From Puia sp. (GTDB lineage Bacteria; Bacteroidota; Bacteroidia; Chitinophagales; Chitinophagaceae): a DNA stretch of 64,000 nucleotides. The DNA lies in the NCBI GenBank assembly GCA_031292515.1, contig JARLGZ010000269.1:434001-498000 (forward strand), read 5' to 3'. The position numbers and the translations under genes are program-made. This document shows positions 1 through 9,381 of this stretch, in pieces. Within the stretch, counting starts at the first letter, position 1; each line of letters starts with the position of its first letter. The notes under the pieces are model-generated. The model searched no databases. It was given only the letters and a program-made list of their open reading frames with translations, and had not been told where the DNA came from.

Positions 1-739
1 CGCCCAATTGCAGGACGCGGCAGCCAAAGAAGCCGCCGCCAAACAGCAAGGCGATGAATACCGGCTGAAACAGGAAGCCTTCGATCGCGACCGGGCTTCC
101 CTCCTGCAGAAAGCAGTGGACGAGGGCAATGCCGAACGCCGCCGTCTGATGGAAACAGCGAGAAAAGAATCCGGTGACTTACGCGCGGCCCTGGAAAGAT
201 CCCTCGAACAGGAAAAAGAGAACACCAACCGCGAGATCGTCCGCATGACACAAAATGAAGTATTCGCCATCGCAAAAAAGACCCTGGAGGACCTGGCTTC
301 TTCCGGCCTGGAAGAACAGTCCGTCCGGATTTTTATCCGCAGGCTCAGGAGCCTTGACGGGACCGGGAAACAGGCTTTCCTGGCGGCCTTCGGCGCCGAA
401 ACCCACTCCCTGACCGTGAAGAGCGCCTTCGATTTGTCCGGCTCCCTGCGACAGGAAATCGAGACCGCCGTCCGGGACCTCCTGACCGCTCCACCCGCGA
501 TCCCCGGGACCGCCGCCCCTGCCTTTGTCTATGAGACCGCTCCGCAATTGGTAAGCGGTATCGAGCTGGCCGCCGGAGGATATAAACTGGGCTGGAACAT
601 CGAAGCCTACCTGGCATCGATGGAGAAGCAGTTGAAGGAGATAAATCCGAATCAGGTCACGGAGCCCGAAAAGAAAATCAACGGGAACAAAGAAACGAAT
701 CCAGTCAACAACAAGGAAACTGCCCCAAGCAATGGATAA
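1..739 (+). CDS. atpF: N-type ATPase subunit b, 5' end cut by the window
   Basis: Peripheral-stalk b subunit of a membrane rotary ATPase. The reading frame is open from the first bases, so the true start lies to the left; at least 245 residues are present. The visible part is charged, Ala/Glu/Lys/Gln-rich and helical (coiled coil) over about residues 1-95, followed by a globular tail; the N-terminal membrane helix is presumably outside the window. Ordinary b subunits are about 160 residues, whereas the b subunit of N-ATPases is longer. The stop overlaps the start of the alpha subunit gene, and no delta gene lies between b and alpha, as expected for the N-ATPase order F-A-G. The function is inferred mainly from this context. 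Confidence 0.82.
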   Translation, partial: AQLQDAAAKEAAAKQQGDEYRLKQEAFDRDRASLLQKAVDEGNAERRRLMETARKESGDLRAALERSLEQEKENTNREIVRMTQNEVFAIAKKTLEDLASSGLEEQSVRIFIRRLRSLDGTGKQAFLAAFGAETHSLTVKSAFDLSGSLRQEIETAVRDLLTAPPAIPGTAAPAFVYETAPQLVSGIELAAGGYKLGWNIEAYLASMEKQLKEINPNQVTEPEKKINGNKETNPVNNKETAPSNG

Positions 740-2264
740 TCAGCCGAACGATATCATAAACGAAGCCTTCACCGGCCTGGAGAGCCTGCGATCCTCCTAT
801 ATCCCGCCCTTTCAACCCATAGAAAGAGGGATTGTACGCAGCGTATCTTCCGGGATCGCGATCGTGACCGGCCTGCCGGGCGCGGGATACGAGGAACTGT
901 TGAAATTTCCGCAGGGGCTGTCGGGAATCGCCTTCGACATCGACCGGGACCGGATAGGCGTCATATTGCTGGGCGACGACACACGGCTAAAGGCTGGCGG
1001 GGAGGTCGAAAGAACAGGACGGGTCATGGATATCCCCGCAGGCGATGCGGTGATCGGCCGTGTCATCGATCCGCTCGGAGAGCCGCTGGACGGCGGCAAA
1101 CCCCTGATATTCAGCCGCCGTCTGCCGATAGAACGGCCCGCACCTCCCATCATGGACCGGGCTCCGGTGACAACGCCCCTGCAGACAGGCGTCAAAATCG
1201 TGGACGCCCTCATCCCGGTCGGTCGCGGACAACGCGAACTGATTTTGGGTGATCGTCAGACCGGCAAAACAGCCATCGCCGTCGATGCCATCCTCAACCA
1301 AAAGGACAAAAACGTCCTGTGCGTATACTGCGCGATCGGCCAGCGCGCCTCCTCCGTCGCCAGAGTGATCGCGCGGCTCACGGAAAACAAAGCCATGAAC
1401 TATACCGTCGTCGTTGTGGCGGAAGGGAACGACCCGCCGGGCCTGCAATATATAGCCCCTTATGCGGCCACCACCATCGCCGAACACTTCATGGAGCAGG
1501 GCCGCGACGTATTGATCGTCTATGACGACCTGACCCATCATGCCCGCGCTTATCGCGAGATCTCCCTGCTCCTGCGGAGGCCGCCGGGCCGCGAAGCCTT
1601 TCCCGGGGATATCTTCTATATCCACTCCCGTCTCCTGGAACGCGCCACCCATCTGAGACCCGAACTCGGCGGCGGCTCCATCACCGCCCTGCCCATCATA
1701 GAAACGGAAGCCCAGGATATCTCCGCCTATATTCCGACAAACCTCATCTCTATTACCGACGGCCAGCTTTATCTTTCTCCGGCCTTATTCGAGCTGGGAG
1801 TGCTTCCCGCCATCGATGTGGGCAAATCGGTTTCCCGGGTCGGCGGCAAAGCACAGTTGCCTGCCTACCGCGCCGCCGTCGGCGACCTGAAACTGGCCTT
1901 CGCCCAGTTCGAAGAGCTGGAGACCTTCGCCCGCTTCGGCAGCAGGCCGGACGAAAATACCCGCAGGATCATAGAACATGGAAAACGCATCCGGGCCTGC
2001 TTCAGACAGCCGGAAGGAGAGCCCGCCTCCGTACCCGCACAGATTGTCTTGCTGCTGTCCCTGACGGACGGCTTGCTGGATACCGTGCCTATAGACAAGA
2101 TCCGGGACGCCGAAACGGCCCTCCGGAACTGGGTGATGGAACTTCCGCCCGAACAGAGACTGAAATTTCATGCGCCCGCACCCCTCGGCAAAGAAGATGT
2201 CGGGGAGATCCTGAAGGCCGCCGCCCGGCTGCTCGACACCTATAAATCTCTCCCTCATGTATAA
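732..2264 (+). CDS. atpA: N-type ATPase subunit alpha
   Basis: Alpha subunit of the F1-like head of a rotary ATPase, 510 residues, the usual family length. The Walker A motif GDRQTGKT is at residues 173-180, and the N-terminal beta-barrel, the nucleotide-binding core and the helical C-terminal domain are all present. The start ATG overlaps the b-subunit stop by 8 bases, indicating translational coupling. Order b-alpha-gamma without a delta gene fits the N-ATPase operon type (atpDCQRBEFAG), a laterally mobile second ATPase that commonly pumps sodium or protons. Ion specificity lies in subunit c, outside the window. Confidence 0.93.
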   Translation: MDNQPNDIINEAFTGLESLRSSYIPPFQPIERGIVRSVSSGIAIVTGLPGAGYEELLKFPQGLSGIAFDIDRDRIGVILLGDDTRLKAGGEVERTGRVMDIPAGDAVIGRVIDPLGEPLDGGKPLIFSRRLPIERPAPPIMDRAPVTTPLQTGVKIVDALIPVGRGQRELILGDRQTGKTAIAVDAILNQKDKNVLCVYCAIGQRASSVARVIARLTENKAMNYTVVVVAEGNDPPGLQYIAPYAATTIAEHFMEQGRDVLIVYDDLTHHARAYREISLLLRRPPGREAFPGDIFYIHSRLLERATHLRPELGGGSITALPIIETEAQDISAYIPTNLISITDGQLYLSPALFELGVLPAIDVGKSVSRVGGKAQLPAYRAAVGDLKLAFAQFEELETFARFGSRPDENTRRIIEHGKRIRACFRQPEGEPASVPAQIVLLLSLTDGLLDTVPIDKIRDAETALRNWVMELPPEQRLKFHAPAPLGKEDVGEILKAAARLLDTYKSLPHV

Positions 2265-2275
2265 ATCTATTGCTC

Positions 2276-3178
2276 ATGAGTGACTCGTTGGAAAGTCTGC
2301 GGAAAAAGATAAAAAGCGCCTCGGATCTGGGATCCGTCGCCAGGATCATGAAGGTCATGGCGGCATCCAATATCGGGCAGTACGAGATGGCGGTGCGCTC
2401 CCTGGCGGAATATTACCGGACCATACAGCTGGGCCTGCTGGCCTCCTTTTACCGGGACGGGAAGAATGCCCTTGCCGAGGCCCCGGATAAAAATACCGGC
2501 AGGGCCACGGGCGTCATCGTCTTTGGCTCGGACCAGGGCCTCGTAGGCAGGTTCAATGATTCGCTCGCATCCTTCGTAGCGGAATCCCTGGGAAAGATCC
2601 CGGGTACAAAAAAGATCTGGGCCGCCGGCGAACGCCTGTCTCTCCCCCTGGCAGACCTGGGCCTCGTTCCGGCGAAAGTATTTCCCGTCCCGAATTCCGT
2701 GGCAGCCATTACCTCCCTGGTAGGGCAAATGCTGCTCATCAGCGAGGAAAGCCGCGAAAAAAAAGAAATAGAAGAATGCTATATTTTTCACAATCGTCCC
2801 GGACGGGGATCCGGTTATGAAGCAGTCAGCCAGCGTTTTTTGCCGCTGGATGGAAAATGGAAACAGGAACTGTCGACCCAATCCTGGCCGTCAAAAAACC
2901 TTCCGCAGGTGATGGGAGCCTTCGGGGAGACCCTCTCCGCCCTGCTGCGGGAATATCTCTTCGTATCCCTGTATAAAGCATGCGCGGAATCCCTGGCCAG
3001 CGAGAACGCCGGCCGGCTGGAAGCCATGCAAAGGGCGGAAAAAAATATCGACGACATGCTGTCCGGTCTGGGAACCCGGTACAACGGGCTGCGTCAACGC
3101 ACCATCGACGAAGAACTCTTCGATGTGATCGCCGGCTTTGAAGCACTTCCCCGCCGGACTGAGAACAATCAACAATAG
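2276..3178 (+). CDS. atpG: N-type ATPase subunit gamma
   Basis: Central-stalk gamma subunit, 300 residues. The N-terminus has the family pattern (ESLRKKIKSASDLGSVARIMK) and the C-terminus the matching long helix with the AMQRAEKNIDDM segment, which together form the rotor coiled coil. A TTG codon in frame at 2270 would add two residues; the ATG at 2276, 11 bases after the alpha stop, is the better start. It is the last gene of the ATPase operon. The sequence is diverged from housekeeping gamma subunits, as expected for an N-ATPase. Confidence 0.9.
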   Translation: MSDSLESLRKKIKSASDLGSVARIMKVMAASNIGQYEMAVRSLAEYYRTIQLGLLASFYRDGKNALAEAPDKNTGRATGVIVFGSDQGLVGRFNDSLASFVAESLGKIPGTKKIWAAGERLSLPLADLGLVPAKVFPVPNSVAAITSLVGQMLLISEESREKKEIEECYIFHNRPGRGSGYEAVSQRFLPLDGKWKQELSTQSWPSKNLPQVMGAFGETLSALLREYLFVSLYKACAESLASENAGRLEAMQRAEKNIDDMLSGLGTRYNGLRQRTIDEELFDVIAGFEALPRRTENNQQ

Positions 3179-3298
3179 CCCTGATCTCACTCATGGGAAG
3201 CGGCTCCCCGGTTCGCTATTTTTGAGCGCCCTTTCTCGAATGGAAGATGGAATCGGTCCGGACTCCAATGACTTTTAACCAGATCAAAAAAAGACAAT

Positions 3299-4138
3299 AT
3301 GAAAAAGATCATCGCCGCCTTCGATGGCCTCCGTTTCTCACAAGACACCCTGGAAGAGGCGATAGACCTCTCCCGGCATCATGATGCCCACCTGGTAGGA
3401 GTGTTCCTGCCTGAGTTTGTGCATGCCGGTTTTGTCGTTTTCGAGACCGTCGAAACGCTCTCTTATGCCGGCGGCAGGGAACAGGTCGAACGGCTTCACC
3501 GCCAGGACGCGGCTGTCTTGAAGGAATCCATAGCCCGTTTCGAAAAGGCCTGTCAGGGAGCAGGCCTTCAACACACCGTCCACAGCGAAAAAGATTTTGC
3601 ACTGAAGGCGCTCCTCCACGAGAGCGTCTTTGCGGATCTCCTGCTCATCGATCGCAGGGAGACCTTCTCCTCCCTGGAGGAGAAGGTGCCCGGAGCATTC
3701 CTGAAAAGCCTGCTTCATGATCTCGCATGCCCTGCCTGGATCATCGCAAAAAAGACCGTCCCCGTCAGCAAGATGATCTTTCTGTATGACGGAGGAGTGC
3801 CATCGGCATACGCCATGAAAATGTTCACCTACCTTTTCCCCGACATGACCCATAAAGACGTGGAAGTGCTCAGCTTCACAATGGACACGCAGAACCTCCA
3901 CGTCCCGGATCACAGGCTGGTGCACGAATGGATGAAAAGGCACTATCCCCACGCCCTTTTTAAAGTGGTGCCCGGAGGACGCGCCGAACTGCTCGCCTTG
4001 CTGAGAGAAGAAGGCCCCGGCACCGTCGTCATAACGGGCTCCTACGCACGGAGCAGGTGGTCCAATTGGCTGCTGCCGAGCCTCTCGGATGAGCTGATGC
4101 AGGAGAGTAAAACGCCTGTTTTTATTGCCCATACCTGA
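3299..4138 (+). CDS. Universal stress protein, double-domain
   Basis: UspA-superfamily cytoplasmic protein of 279 residues, about twice a single Usp domain. The first half starts MKKIIAAFDG, the classic first strand and loop. The second half ends with a nucleotide-loop-like VVITGSYARSRWSNWL and a terminal strand PVFIAHT. It lies 120 bases after atpG and before a CHAD gene on the same strand. It is one of three such genes within 11 kb (also at 11971 and 13038), which suggests a coordinated stress or energy-limitation response. The ligand cannot be read from the sequence. Confidence 0.85.
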   Translation: MKKIIAAFDGLRFSQDTLEEAIDLSRHHDAHLVGVFLPEFVHAGFVVFETVETLSYAGGREQVERLHRQDAAVLKESIARFEKACQGAGLQHTVHSEKDFALKALLHESVFADLLLIDRRETFSSLEEKVPGAFLKSLLHDLACPAWIIAKKTVPVSKMIFLYDGGVPSAYAMKMFTYLFPDMTHKDVEVLSFTMDTQNLHVPDHRLVHEWMKRHYPHALFKVVPGGRAELLALLREEGPGTVVITGSYARSRWSNWLLPSLSDELMQESKTPVFIAHT

Positions 4139-4173
4139 ACGGCTGCCACTTCCGCAGCCGCAAAAAATCAGTC

Positions 4174-5076
4174 ATGACACGAAGGGAAATAGCCGACGCC
4201 ATCCGGTTGAGATGCAAAAAGATGAACAAGTCTCTCAAACCGCTCTTTGCCGGGAGTCCGTTCCCCGGTGACGGACCCGCAGCCGGCAGGGAGGAAGAAA
4301 TACACGCGTTCCGGGTGGAGGTGAAAAGGCTCCGGGCATTGGTCCGGATGGCCGCGGGGATAGATAACAGGCACGTGCATTCGAAAATACCAAAAAAGAT
4401 ACGCCGGTACTACAGGATCATGGGCAGGATCCGAAACATCCTCTTACAGGAGGAGCGTATCCGGAAGGCCTTGCTCCCGGGAAAAGCGGGAGAAGAAGGA
4501 GCTCCTCCCGCCACCGGCAACAAGTACCTGCTTCTCCTGGAACGGGAAGTCTCCGGCTACCGCATCCTCGCGAAAGCCGCAGCAGGGGACACGGACGGTC
4601 TCAAAAAAGACGGTCTCAAAAAGACAGAAAAACGATGGATCCGGCGTCTGCACATCCATCCCGCTGCCACCGATACCGGGAAATGGGTCGCCCGGCAGAT
4701 ACAGCGGATCCGCCGCCTGCTTGCATCGGGAAACCCTATAGGGATCGCCATCCATCCCATCCGGAAAATTTTGAAGGACTTGCTGTATACCTGGGATTTC
4801 ACAGGACCCTATATCGCGAAGCAACTGCCCGCCGCCCTCCCCTTAACCCGCGAGGCTCTCGAAGCGCTCACCGACCGGCTCGGGGAGTTCCTGGATATCG
4901 CGGTCGCGGTAGACTTCCTCCGGCCCGCTTATACCGATCTCATCAGCACTGAAAAAGAGAGGACACTCCTGCTTGACCTGCACCGGCAATGGCTGGAAGA
5001 AATGGAGCAAAGAGGGCTCGATCTGCATACCCTGCTCAATGAGATATTTTCTGACAATAATCAACACACCGGGTGA
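4174..5076 (+). CDS. CHAD domain protein
   Basis: 300-residue, strongly basic, all-helical protein. The segment EIHAFRVEVKRLRALVRM near residue 45 is the conserved His/Arg/Lys helix of the CHAD family, and a second related helical half follows. CHAD proteins bind inorganic polyphosphate on a basic surface, so a role near polyphosphate granules is plausible. No polyphosphate kinase or CYTH domain is in the window. An in-frame 15-base duplication (4594-4622) gives a doubled DGLKK in a loop. It follows the stress-protein gene by 35 bases and is probably co-transcribed. Confidence 0.85.
   Translation: MTRREIADAIRLRCKKMNKSLKPLFAGSPFPGDGPAAGREEEIHAFRVEVKRLRALVRMAAGIDNRHVHSKIPKKIRRYYRIMGRIRNILLQEERIRKALLPGKAGEEGAPPATGNKYLLLLEREVSGYRILAKAAAGDTDGLKKDGLKKTEKRWIRRLHIHPAATDTGKWVARQIQRIRRLLASGNPIGIAIHPIRKILKDLLYTWDFTGPYIAKQLPAALPLTREALEALTDRLGEFLDIAVAVDFLRPAYTDLISTEKERTLLLDLHRQWLEEMEQRGLDLHTLLNEIFSDNNQHTG
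4594..4622 (+). repeat. 15-base duplication in the CHAD gene
   Basis: GACGGTCTCAAAAA occurs at 4594-4607 and 4609-4622, period 15, giving DGLKK twice in frame. Confidence 0.88.
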
Positions 5077-5133
5077 TCTACTTCATGTCCGGTCAAAACG
5101 ACCCTTTGTAGCTTCAGTCTATAATTCCCGGCT

Positions 5134-5904
5134 ATGATTCCATCGGCAAAATTCCGCAGGTTCCTGGGTGAAGCAGGCGAACTGTCCGCCTTCGCCGGCC
5201 GCTTCTTTTCCCAGGCGCCCAGACCCCGCTTCGAGTGGGAGGAACTGGCCCGGCAGTGTTACACCATCGGGTACCGCTCTTTTCCGCTGGTAGGCCTGAC
5301 GGGCTTTATCATGGGTCTCGTGCTGACCATGCAGCTGCGGCCCTCGCTGGTAAGCTATGGAGTCGATTCCCAACTGCCCGTTATGGTCGGGGTGGCCATC
5401 GTCCGGGAGATCGGTCCGGTAATAACCGCGCTCATCTTCGCCGGCAAGATCGGAAGCAGCATCGGCGCAGAACTGGGTTCCATGAGAGTTACCGAACAGA
5501 TCGATGCCATGGAGGTCAGCGGGACCAACCCCTTCAAATACCTCGTGGTGACCCGGGTGGTAGCCGCAACCCTTATGTTACCGGTATTGGTGATCCTGAG
5601 CGATGCCATTTCGCTATATGGTGCGTATATCGGCGTAAATATCCGCTCAGTCACCAGCTTCAGCCTTTTTTTCAGGCAGATCTTCGATAGCCTCAGCTTT
5701 GGGGATGTCTTGCCCGCATTTATAAAGACTTTTCTCTTCGGCTTTGCCGTGGGAATGGTCGGCTCTCACCAGGGCTACCACTCCAGCAAAGGAACGGAAG
5801 GAGTGGGGAGATCGGCAAACTCTTCAGTAGTGATCTCTTCCATACTGATATTTATCATCGATCTGGTCGTCGTACAGGTGACGGATCTGTTGGGACTAAA
5901 CTGA
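5134..5904 (+). CDS. mlaE: MlaE-type ABC lipid transporter permease
   Basis: 256-residue inner-membrane permease of the MlaE family with about five membrane segments. The conserved elements are visible: GFIMGLVLTMQ in the first helix, VREIGPVITALIFAGKIGSSIGAELGSM (in two parts) around residues 90-117, then TEQIDAMEVSGTNP. It is followed on the same strand by the ATPase and the MCE protein, giving an E-F-D cassette. These systems move phospholipids between the inner and outer membranes. MlaB and MlaC partners are not seen nearby, which is common in Bacteroidota. Confidence 0.92.
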   Translation: MIPSAKFRRFLGEAGELSAFAGRFFSQAPRPRFEWEELARQCYTIGYRSFPLVGLTGFIMGLVLTMQLRPSLVSYGVDSQLPVMVGVAIVREIGPVITALIFAGKIGSSIGAELGSMRVTEQIDAMEVSGTNPFKYLVVTRVVAATLMLPVLVILSDAISLYGAYIGVNIRSVTSFSLFFRQIFDSLSFGDVLPAFIKTFLFGFAVGMVGSHQGYHSSKGTEGVGRSANSSVVISSILIFIIDLVVVQVTDLLGLN

Positions 5905-5960
5905 AGCAACGGCAGGGACTAAAAAAACGAATAGGAGAACGTCAAAACGAATAGGAGAAC
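5892..5960. repeat. Nested direct repeats in the mlaE-mlaF gap
   Basis: AAAACGAATAGGAGAAC occurs exactly at 5924-5940 and 5944-5960 (period 20). GGGACTAAA occurs at 5892-5900, overlapping the end of mlaE, and 5915-5923. The second 17-base copy carries the likely mlaF ribosome binding site. Confidence 0.92.
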
Positions 5961-5967
5961 CTAAACT

Positions 5968-6696
5968 ATGGAACCGGTCATCGTCATTGAACATCTGTGC
6001 AAGCGCTTTGGTCCCAATATCGTGCTCGACGACTTTAACCTCGTCGTCCGGCCCGAAGAAAATGTTGTCGTGTTGGGTAAGTCCGGAGTCGGGAAATCGG
6101 TGCTGATAAAATGTATCATCGGGCTGTTGAGACCCGATAGCGGCCGGGTATCGGTGCTCGGCCAGAACGTTCCCGACCTGGGTCATGACGAGCTCGACCG
6201 GCTCCGGGCAAAAGTTGGCTTCCTGTTTCAGAGCAATGCGCTCTACGATTCGATGACCGTCCGGAAAAACCTGGAATTTCCTCTGCGGAGACATTGGATC
6301 GAAATCTCCCAGGACAAAGTGGACGCCATGGTGATGGAAGCCCTGGAAAATGTTGGCCTGGCCCATACGATCGACGAAATGCCGGAGGAACTGTCCGGTG
6401 GAATGCGTAAGCGGATCGCACTCGCCAGGACACTCATCCTGAAACCCGAAATCATCCTCTATGACGAACCAACAACCGGCCTGGACCCGGTAACGGGAAA
6501 AGAGATCAGTACCCTGATCGTTGAGATCCGGAAGAAATACCATACCTCGTCGATCATCATTTCTCATGACATGCATTGCGTAAAACTGGTTTCGGACAGG
6601 ATAGCGGTATTGGTGAACGGGAAATGTCATGCACAGGGTACCTATGAAGAGCTTGGGTCGTCAACGGACCGCGAAGTAAAACAATTTTTCGAATGA
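5968..6696 (+). CDS. mlaF: MlaF-type ABC transporter ATP-binding protein
   Basis: 242-residue cytoplasmic ATPase powering the MlaE permease. Walker A GKSGVGKS is at residues 37-44, the ABC signature LSGGM at 142-146, Walker B IILYDE at 162-167 and the H-loop IIISHD follows. A purine-rich AGGAG about 9 bases before the ATG could serve as ribosome binding site. The 60 bases ahead of the gene consist of two nested direct repeats that copy this leader (see the repeat at 5892-5960). Confidence 0.93.
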   Translation: MEPVIVIEHLCKRFGPNIVLDDFNLVVRPEENVVVLGKSGVGKSVLIKCIIGLLRPDSGRVSVLGQNVPDLGHDELDRLRAKVGFLFQSNALYDSMTVRKNLEFPLRRHWIEISQDKVDAMVMEALENVGLAHTIDEMPEELSGGMRKRIALARTLILKPEIILYDEPTTGLDPVTGKEISTLIVEIRKKYHTSSIIISHDMHCVKLVSDRIAVLVNGKCHAQGTYEELGSSTDREVKQFFE

Positions 6697-6718
6697 TAAC
6701 CTTCAATAAACACCAGAT

Positions 6719-7711
6719 ATGCCCGCACCGGAGAAAAGCAATATAAAGCTGGGGTTGTTTGTACTGGCAGGGGCTTTCCTGCTGATACTGACCTTGTACA
6801 TGATCGGGAAGAACGAGAATATGTTCGGATCGAATTTTGCCTTGAAAGCAAGATTCAAAAACGTCAATGGGTTGATCAGCGGGAATAATATCCGGTTCTC
6901 GGGGATACAGGTGGGCACTGTCAAGGGCATAGCACTGATCGACGACACGACGATCGAAGTGACGATGCTGGTAGCCACGAAAATGAAGCCGTTCATCCGC
7001 AAAAACGCGCTGGCATCGATCGGAACGGAAGGACTGATGGGCAATAAAATAGTGAATATCCAACCCGGGGAGGGGAGAGCCCCCGAGGTGGCGGAAGGCG
7101 ATCTGCTGGCCAACCAAAAAGCCACCAATATGGATGAGATGCTCGGGACCTTGAATAAGACCAATGAGAATATCGAAGACTTCTCGGAGGGATTGAAAAT
7201 AGCCGTAAGACGGGTCAACAACAGTACGGCCCTCTGGAGCGTCCTGAACGAAACCAGCCTGGCCCCCAACCTCAAAGCCTCCCTGGCCAATATCAGCCAG
7301 GCCACCGCACACGCCGACGCCATGATGAACGACCTCCGGACCCTGATAGCAGGGGTAAAAGGAGGACAAGGATCGGTTGGCGCCCTGTTGACGGACACCA
7401 GTTTCGCACATAGCCTGCAGGAAGCGACAGCCAGGATCAAAACCGTCGGCGACAAGGCTGGCGGCCTGGCCGACGAGCTTACCAAAATGACCGGCGATAT
7501 CCGCCGGGATATCGATTCCGGAACGGGAACCGTACACGCCCTGCTGAAAGATTCTTCCATGGTCAGGAAACTGAACGCCAGCCTGGATAACGTTCAGAAA
7601 GGCACCGCGGCCTTCAGCGAAGACATGGAAGCGCTGAAACACAACTTCCTGCTTCGGGGCTATTTCAGGCGGCTGGAAAAACAGCAGAAGAATGCCGGGC
7701 AGTCACCTTAA
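6719..7711 (+). CDS. mlaD: MlaD-type MCE domain protein
   Basis: 330-residue substrate-binding component of the lipid transporter. One membrane anchor (about residues 11-30) is followed by an MCE domain (about 38-116) with the characteristic NVNGLISGNNIRFSGIQVG. The C-terminal half is a long helical region with repeated tether-like segments. It lies 22 bases after mlaF. MCE proteins form hexameric rings or tunnels for lipids in the periplasm. Confidence 0.92.
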   Translation: MPAPEKSNIKLGLFVLAGAFLLILTLYMIGKNENMFGSNFALKARFKNVNGLISGNNIRFSGIQVGTVKGIALIDDTTIEVTMLVATKMKPFIRKNALASIGTEGLMGNKIVNIQPGEGRAPEVAEGDLLANQKATNMDEMLGTLNKTNENIEDFSEGLKIAVRRVNNSTALWSVLNETSLAPNLKASLANISQATAHADAMMNDLRTLIAGVKGGQGSVGALLTDTSFAHSLQEATARIKTVGDKAGGLADELTKMTGDIRRDIDSGTGTVHALLKDSSMVRKLNASLDNVQKGTAAFSEDMEALKHNFLLRGYFRRLEKQQKNAGQSP

Positions 7712-7761
7712 TGGCATGGCATTTTATAGCCCATGTTATTGTTCATGATTAAACCTCCGAA

Positions 7762-8769
7762 ATGCAAATACCCACTACCATGAAGGCCATGGTCTTCCAC
7801 GAAGCCCATAAGCCACTCGTCCTCTCGACGGTCCCCGTTCCCACACCCTCTCCGCGGCAGGTACTCGTAAAGATCATTGCCTGTGGCGTATGCCGGACCG
7901 ATTTGCACATTATGGACGGAGAACTGGACCGGCCCAAACCCTCCCTGATACCCGGCCATGAGATCGTCGGCACGGTCGTCGGAACAGGAAAAGAGGTGAC
8001 GGCCTTGCATCCGGGCGACCAGGTGGGCATACCGTGGCTGGGATATACCTGTGGCTACTGTAAATTTTGTCTCCGCGGCCAGGAGAACCTCTGTGACAAC
8101 GCGGGATTTACCGGCTATACACTCGATGGGGGATTCGCGGAATATACGGTCGCCGACCAGCACTATTGCCTTCCTTTGTCTTCTCCCCAGGCTGCACCCG
8201 GGGGCGCTCCCTTGCTTTGCGCCGGGCTGATAGGCTATCGTTCCTATAACATGATCCCGAAGGATGCGGAGAATATAGGGATCTACGGGTTTGGCGCGGC
8301 GGCGCATATCTTAATCCAGGTAGCCCGCCACAGGAGCCAGAACATATTCGCATTCACCCGGGACGGAGACCTGGAATCGCAGACTTTTGCAAGGAAGCTG
8401 GGAGCGACCTGGGCCGGAGACTCCTCAGATCCCCCTCCGCAATTGATAGATGCATCCATCCTCTTCGCTCCGGCCGGCGACCTCGTTCCCACCGCCCTGC
8501 GATCTACCGTGAAAGGAGGCACCGTCGTTTGCGGCGGCATCCACATGAGCGATATCCCGTCTTTTCCTTATAGCCTCCTGTGGGAGGAGAGGATCGTCCG
8601 CTCGGTGGCGAACCTCACCCGCAAAGATGGGCTGGAGTTCTTGAAGCTGGCAGGCGAAGTCCCCGTCAGGACCGAGATTACCGAATTCTCCGTGGAACAG
8701 GCGAACGAAGCCCTGGAAGCATTGCGGAACGGCCGTATACACGGCGCCGCAGTCCTGGTGATGCGATGA
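7762..8769 (+). CDS. Zinc-dependent alcohol dehydrogenase, AdhA-like
   Basis: 335-residue medium-chain dehydrogenase. Catalytic-zinc ligands are C44 (in ACGVCRTDLH) and H66 (PGHE). The structural zinc is bound by C97, C100, C103 and C111 (CGYCKFCLRGQENLC). A nucleotide-binding GxGxxA-type turn (GIYGFGAAAH) follows near residue 172. An ATG at 7780 is a second possible start and removes six residues. Placed beside stress proteins, phosphoketolase and HemN, it may reoxidise NADH by reducing acetaldehyde, but the substrate is not evident from sequence. Confidence 0.85.
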   Translation: MQIPTTMKAMVFHEAHKPLVLSTVPVPTPSPRQVLVKIIACGVCRTDLHIMDGELDRPKPSLIPGHEIVGTVVGTGKEVTALHPGDQVGIPWLGYTCGYCKFCLRGQENLCDNAGFTGYTLDGGFAEYTVADQHYCLPLSSPQAAPGGAPLLCAGLIGYRSYNMIPKDAENIGIYGFGAAAHILIQVARHRSQNIFAFTRDGDLESQTFARKLGATWAGDSSDPPPQLIDASILFAPAGDLVPTALRSTVKGGTVVCGGIHMSDIPSFPYSLLWEERIVRSVANLTRKDGLEFLKLAGEVPVRTEITEFSVEQANEALEALRNGRIHGAAVLVMR

Positions 8770-8779
8770 GGCCTGGCCA

Positions 8780-8830
8780 ACGAGGACCCGCCAGTTAGGA
8801 CCGCCCGATGAGGATCGACCGTTGAGAACC
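8780..8830. repeat. Degenerate tandem repeat of about 15 bases after adh
   Basis: Just after the alcohol dehydrogenase stop, units resembling CGAGGACCCGCC, AGTTAGGACCGCC and CGATGAGGATCGACC follow one another, with a fainter fourth unit. Similarity between units is partial, so this is the weakest of the repeats listed. Confidence 0.35.
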
Positions 8831-8981
8831 AGCGCATGCGGACGACCTGTCCACCCGGCCGCCGCTTCCGGCCCCGGATGATATCAATCACTATCCCCGA
8901 TGACACCCGTCATCACTTCTCCTTTCCGCCAGTGTTAATTTTAGAAAGGCTATTCAGAAAGGCCCGCAAAAATCCAGCAAA

Positions 8982-9347
8982 ATGAAAAAGATAGGTATCG
9001 AATTCGATTTCAAAGGCAGGCACCACAATGCTACCGTCCGCCTCGTCGAAAAAGGTGGCAAACACGAGTATCATATCACGGTTCTCGACTGGGAGCTGGA
9101 AAGGATCCTCTACGGGAATGAAGTGATCGGCAATGCCGATGGGAGCCTGCAAGCCAATTTGCTCCCGGGAAAGAGTGAGCAGAATGAATTGAAACTGGCC
9201 ATCGCTACAGCCTTGAGCCGCTACCTGAAAATACCCTGCTTCGTCGGCGACCAATGCGTTTCCCCGGTCTCCTCCGACTCGGGATGGGAACACCTGCACC
9301 CGATTCCGCACCATCATCCCCATCCCCCACACGGTTACGCAGAATAA
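8982..9347 (+). CDS. Small protein with a histidine/proline-rich tail
   Basis: 121-residue protein without signal peptide; no family recognised. Residues 1-95 look like a small folded domain (FDFKGRHHNATVRLVEKGG, then LDWELERILYGNEVIG). The last about 20 residues are HLHPIPHHHPHPPHGYAE, a plausible metal-binding tail. It is convergent with the magnesium P-type ATPase gene, whose stop is 34 bases away. A metal-handling role is inference from the tail and the neighbour only. Confidence 0.6.
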   Translation: MKKIGIEFDFKGRHHNATVRLVEKGGKHEYHITVLDWELERILYGNEVIGNADGSLQANLLPGKSEQNELKLAIATALSRYLKIPCFVGDQCVSPVSSDSGWEHLHPIPHHHPHPPHGYAE

Positions 9348-9381
9348 GATTTCCGCCGGTATCATCATCATCTCTGCCGGT

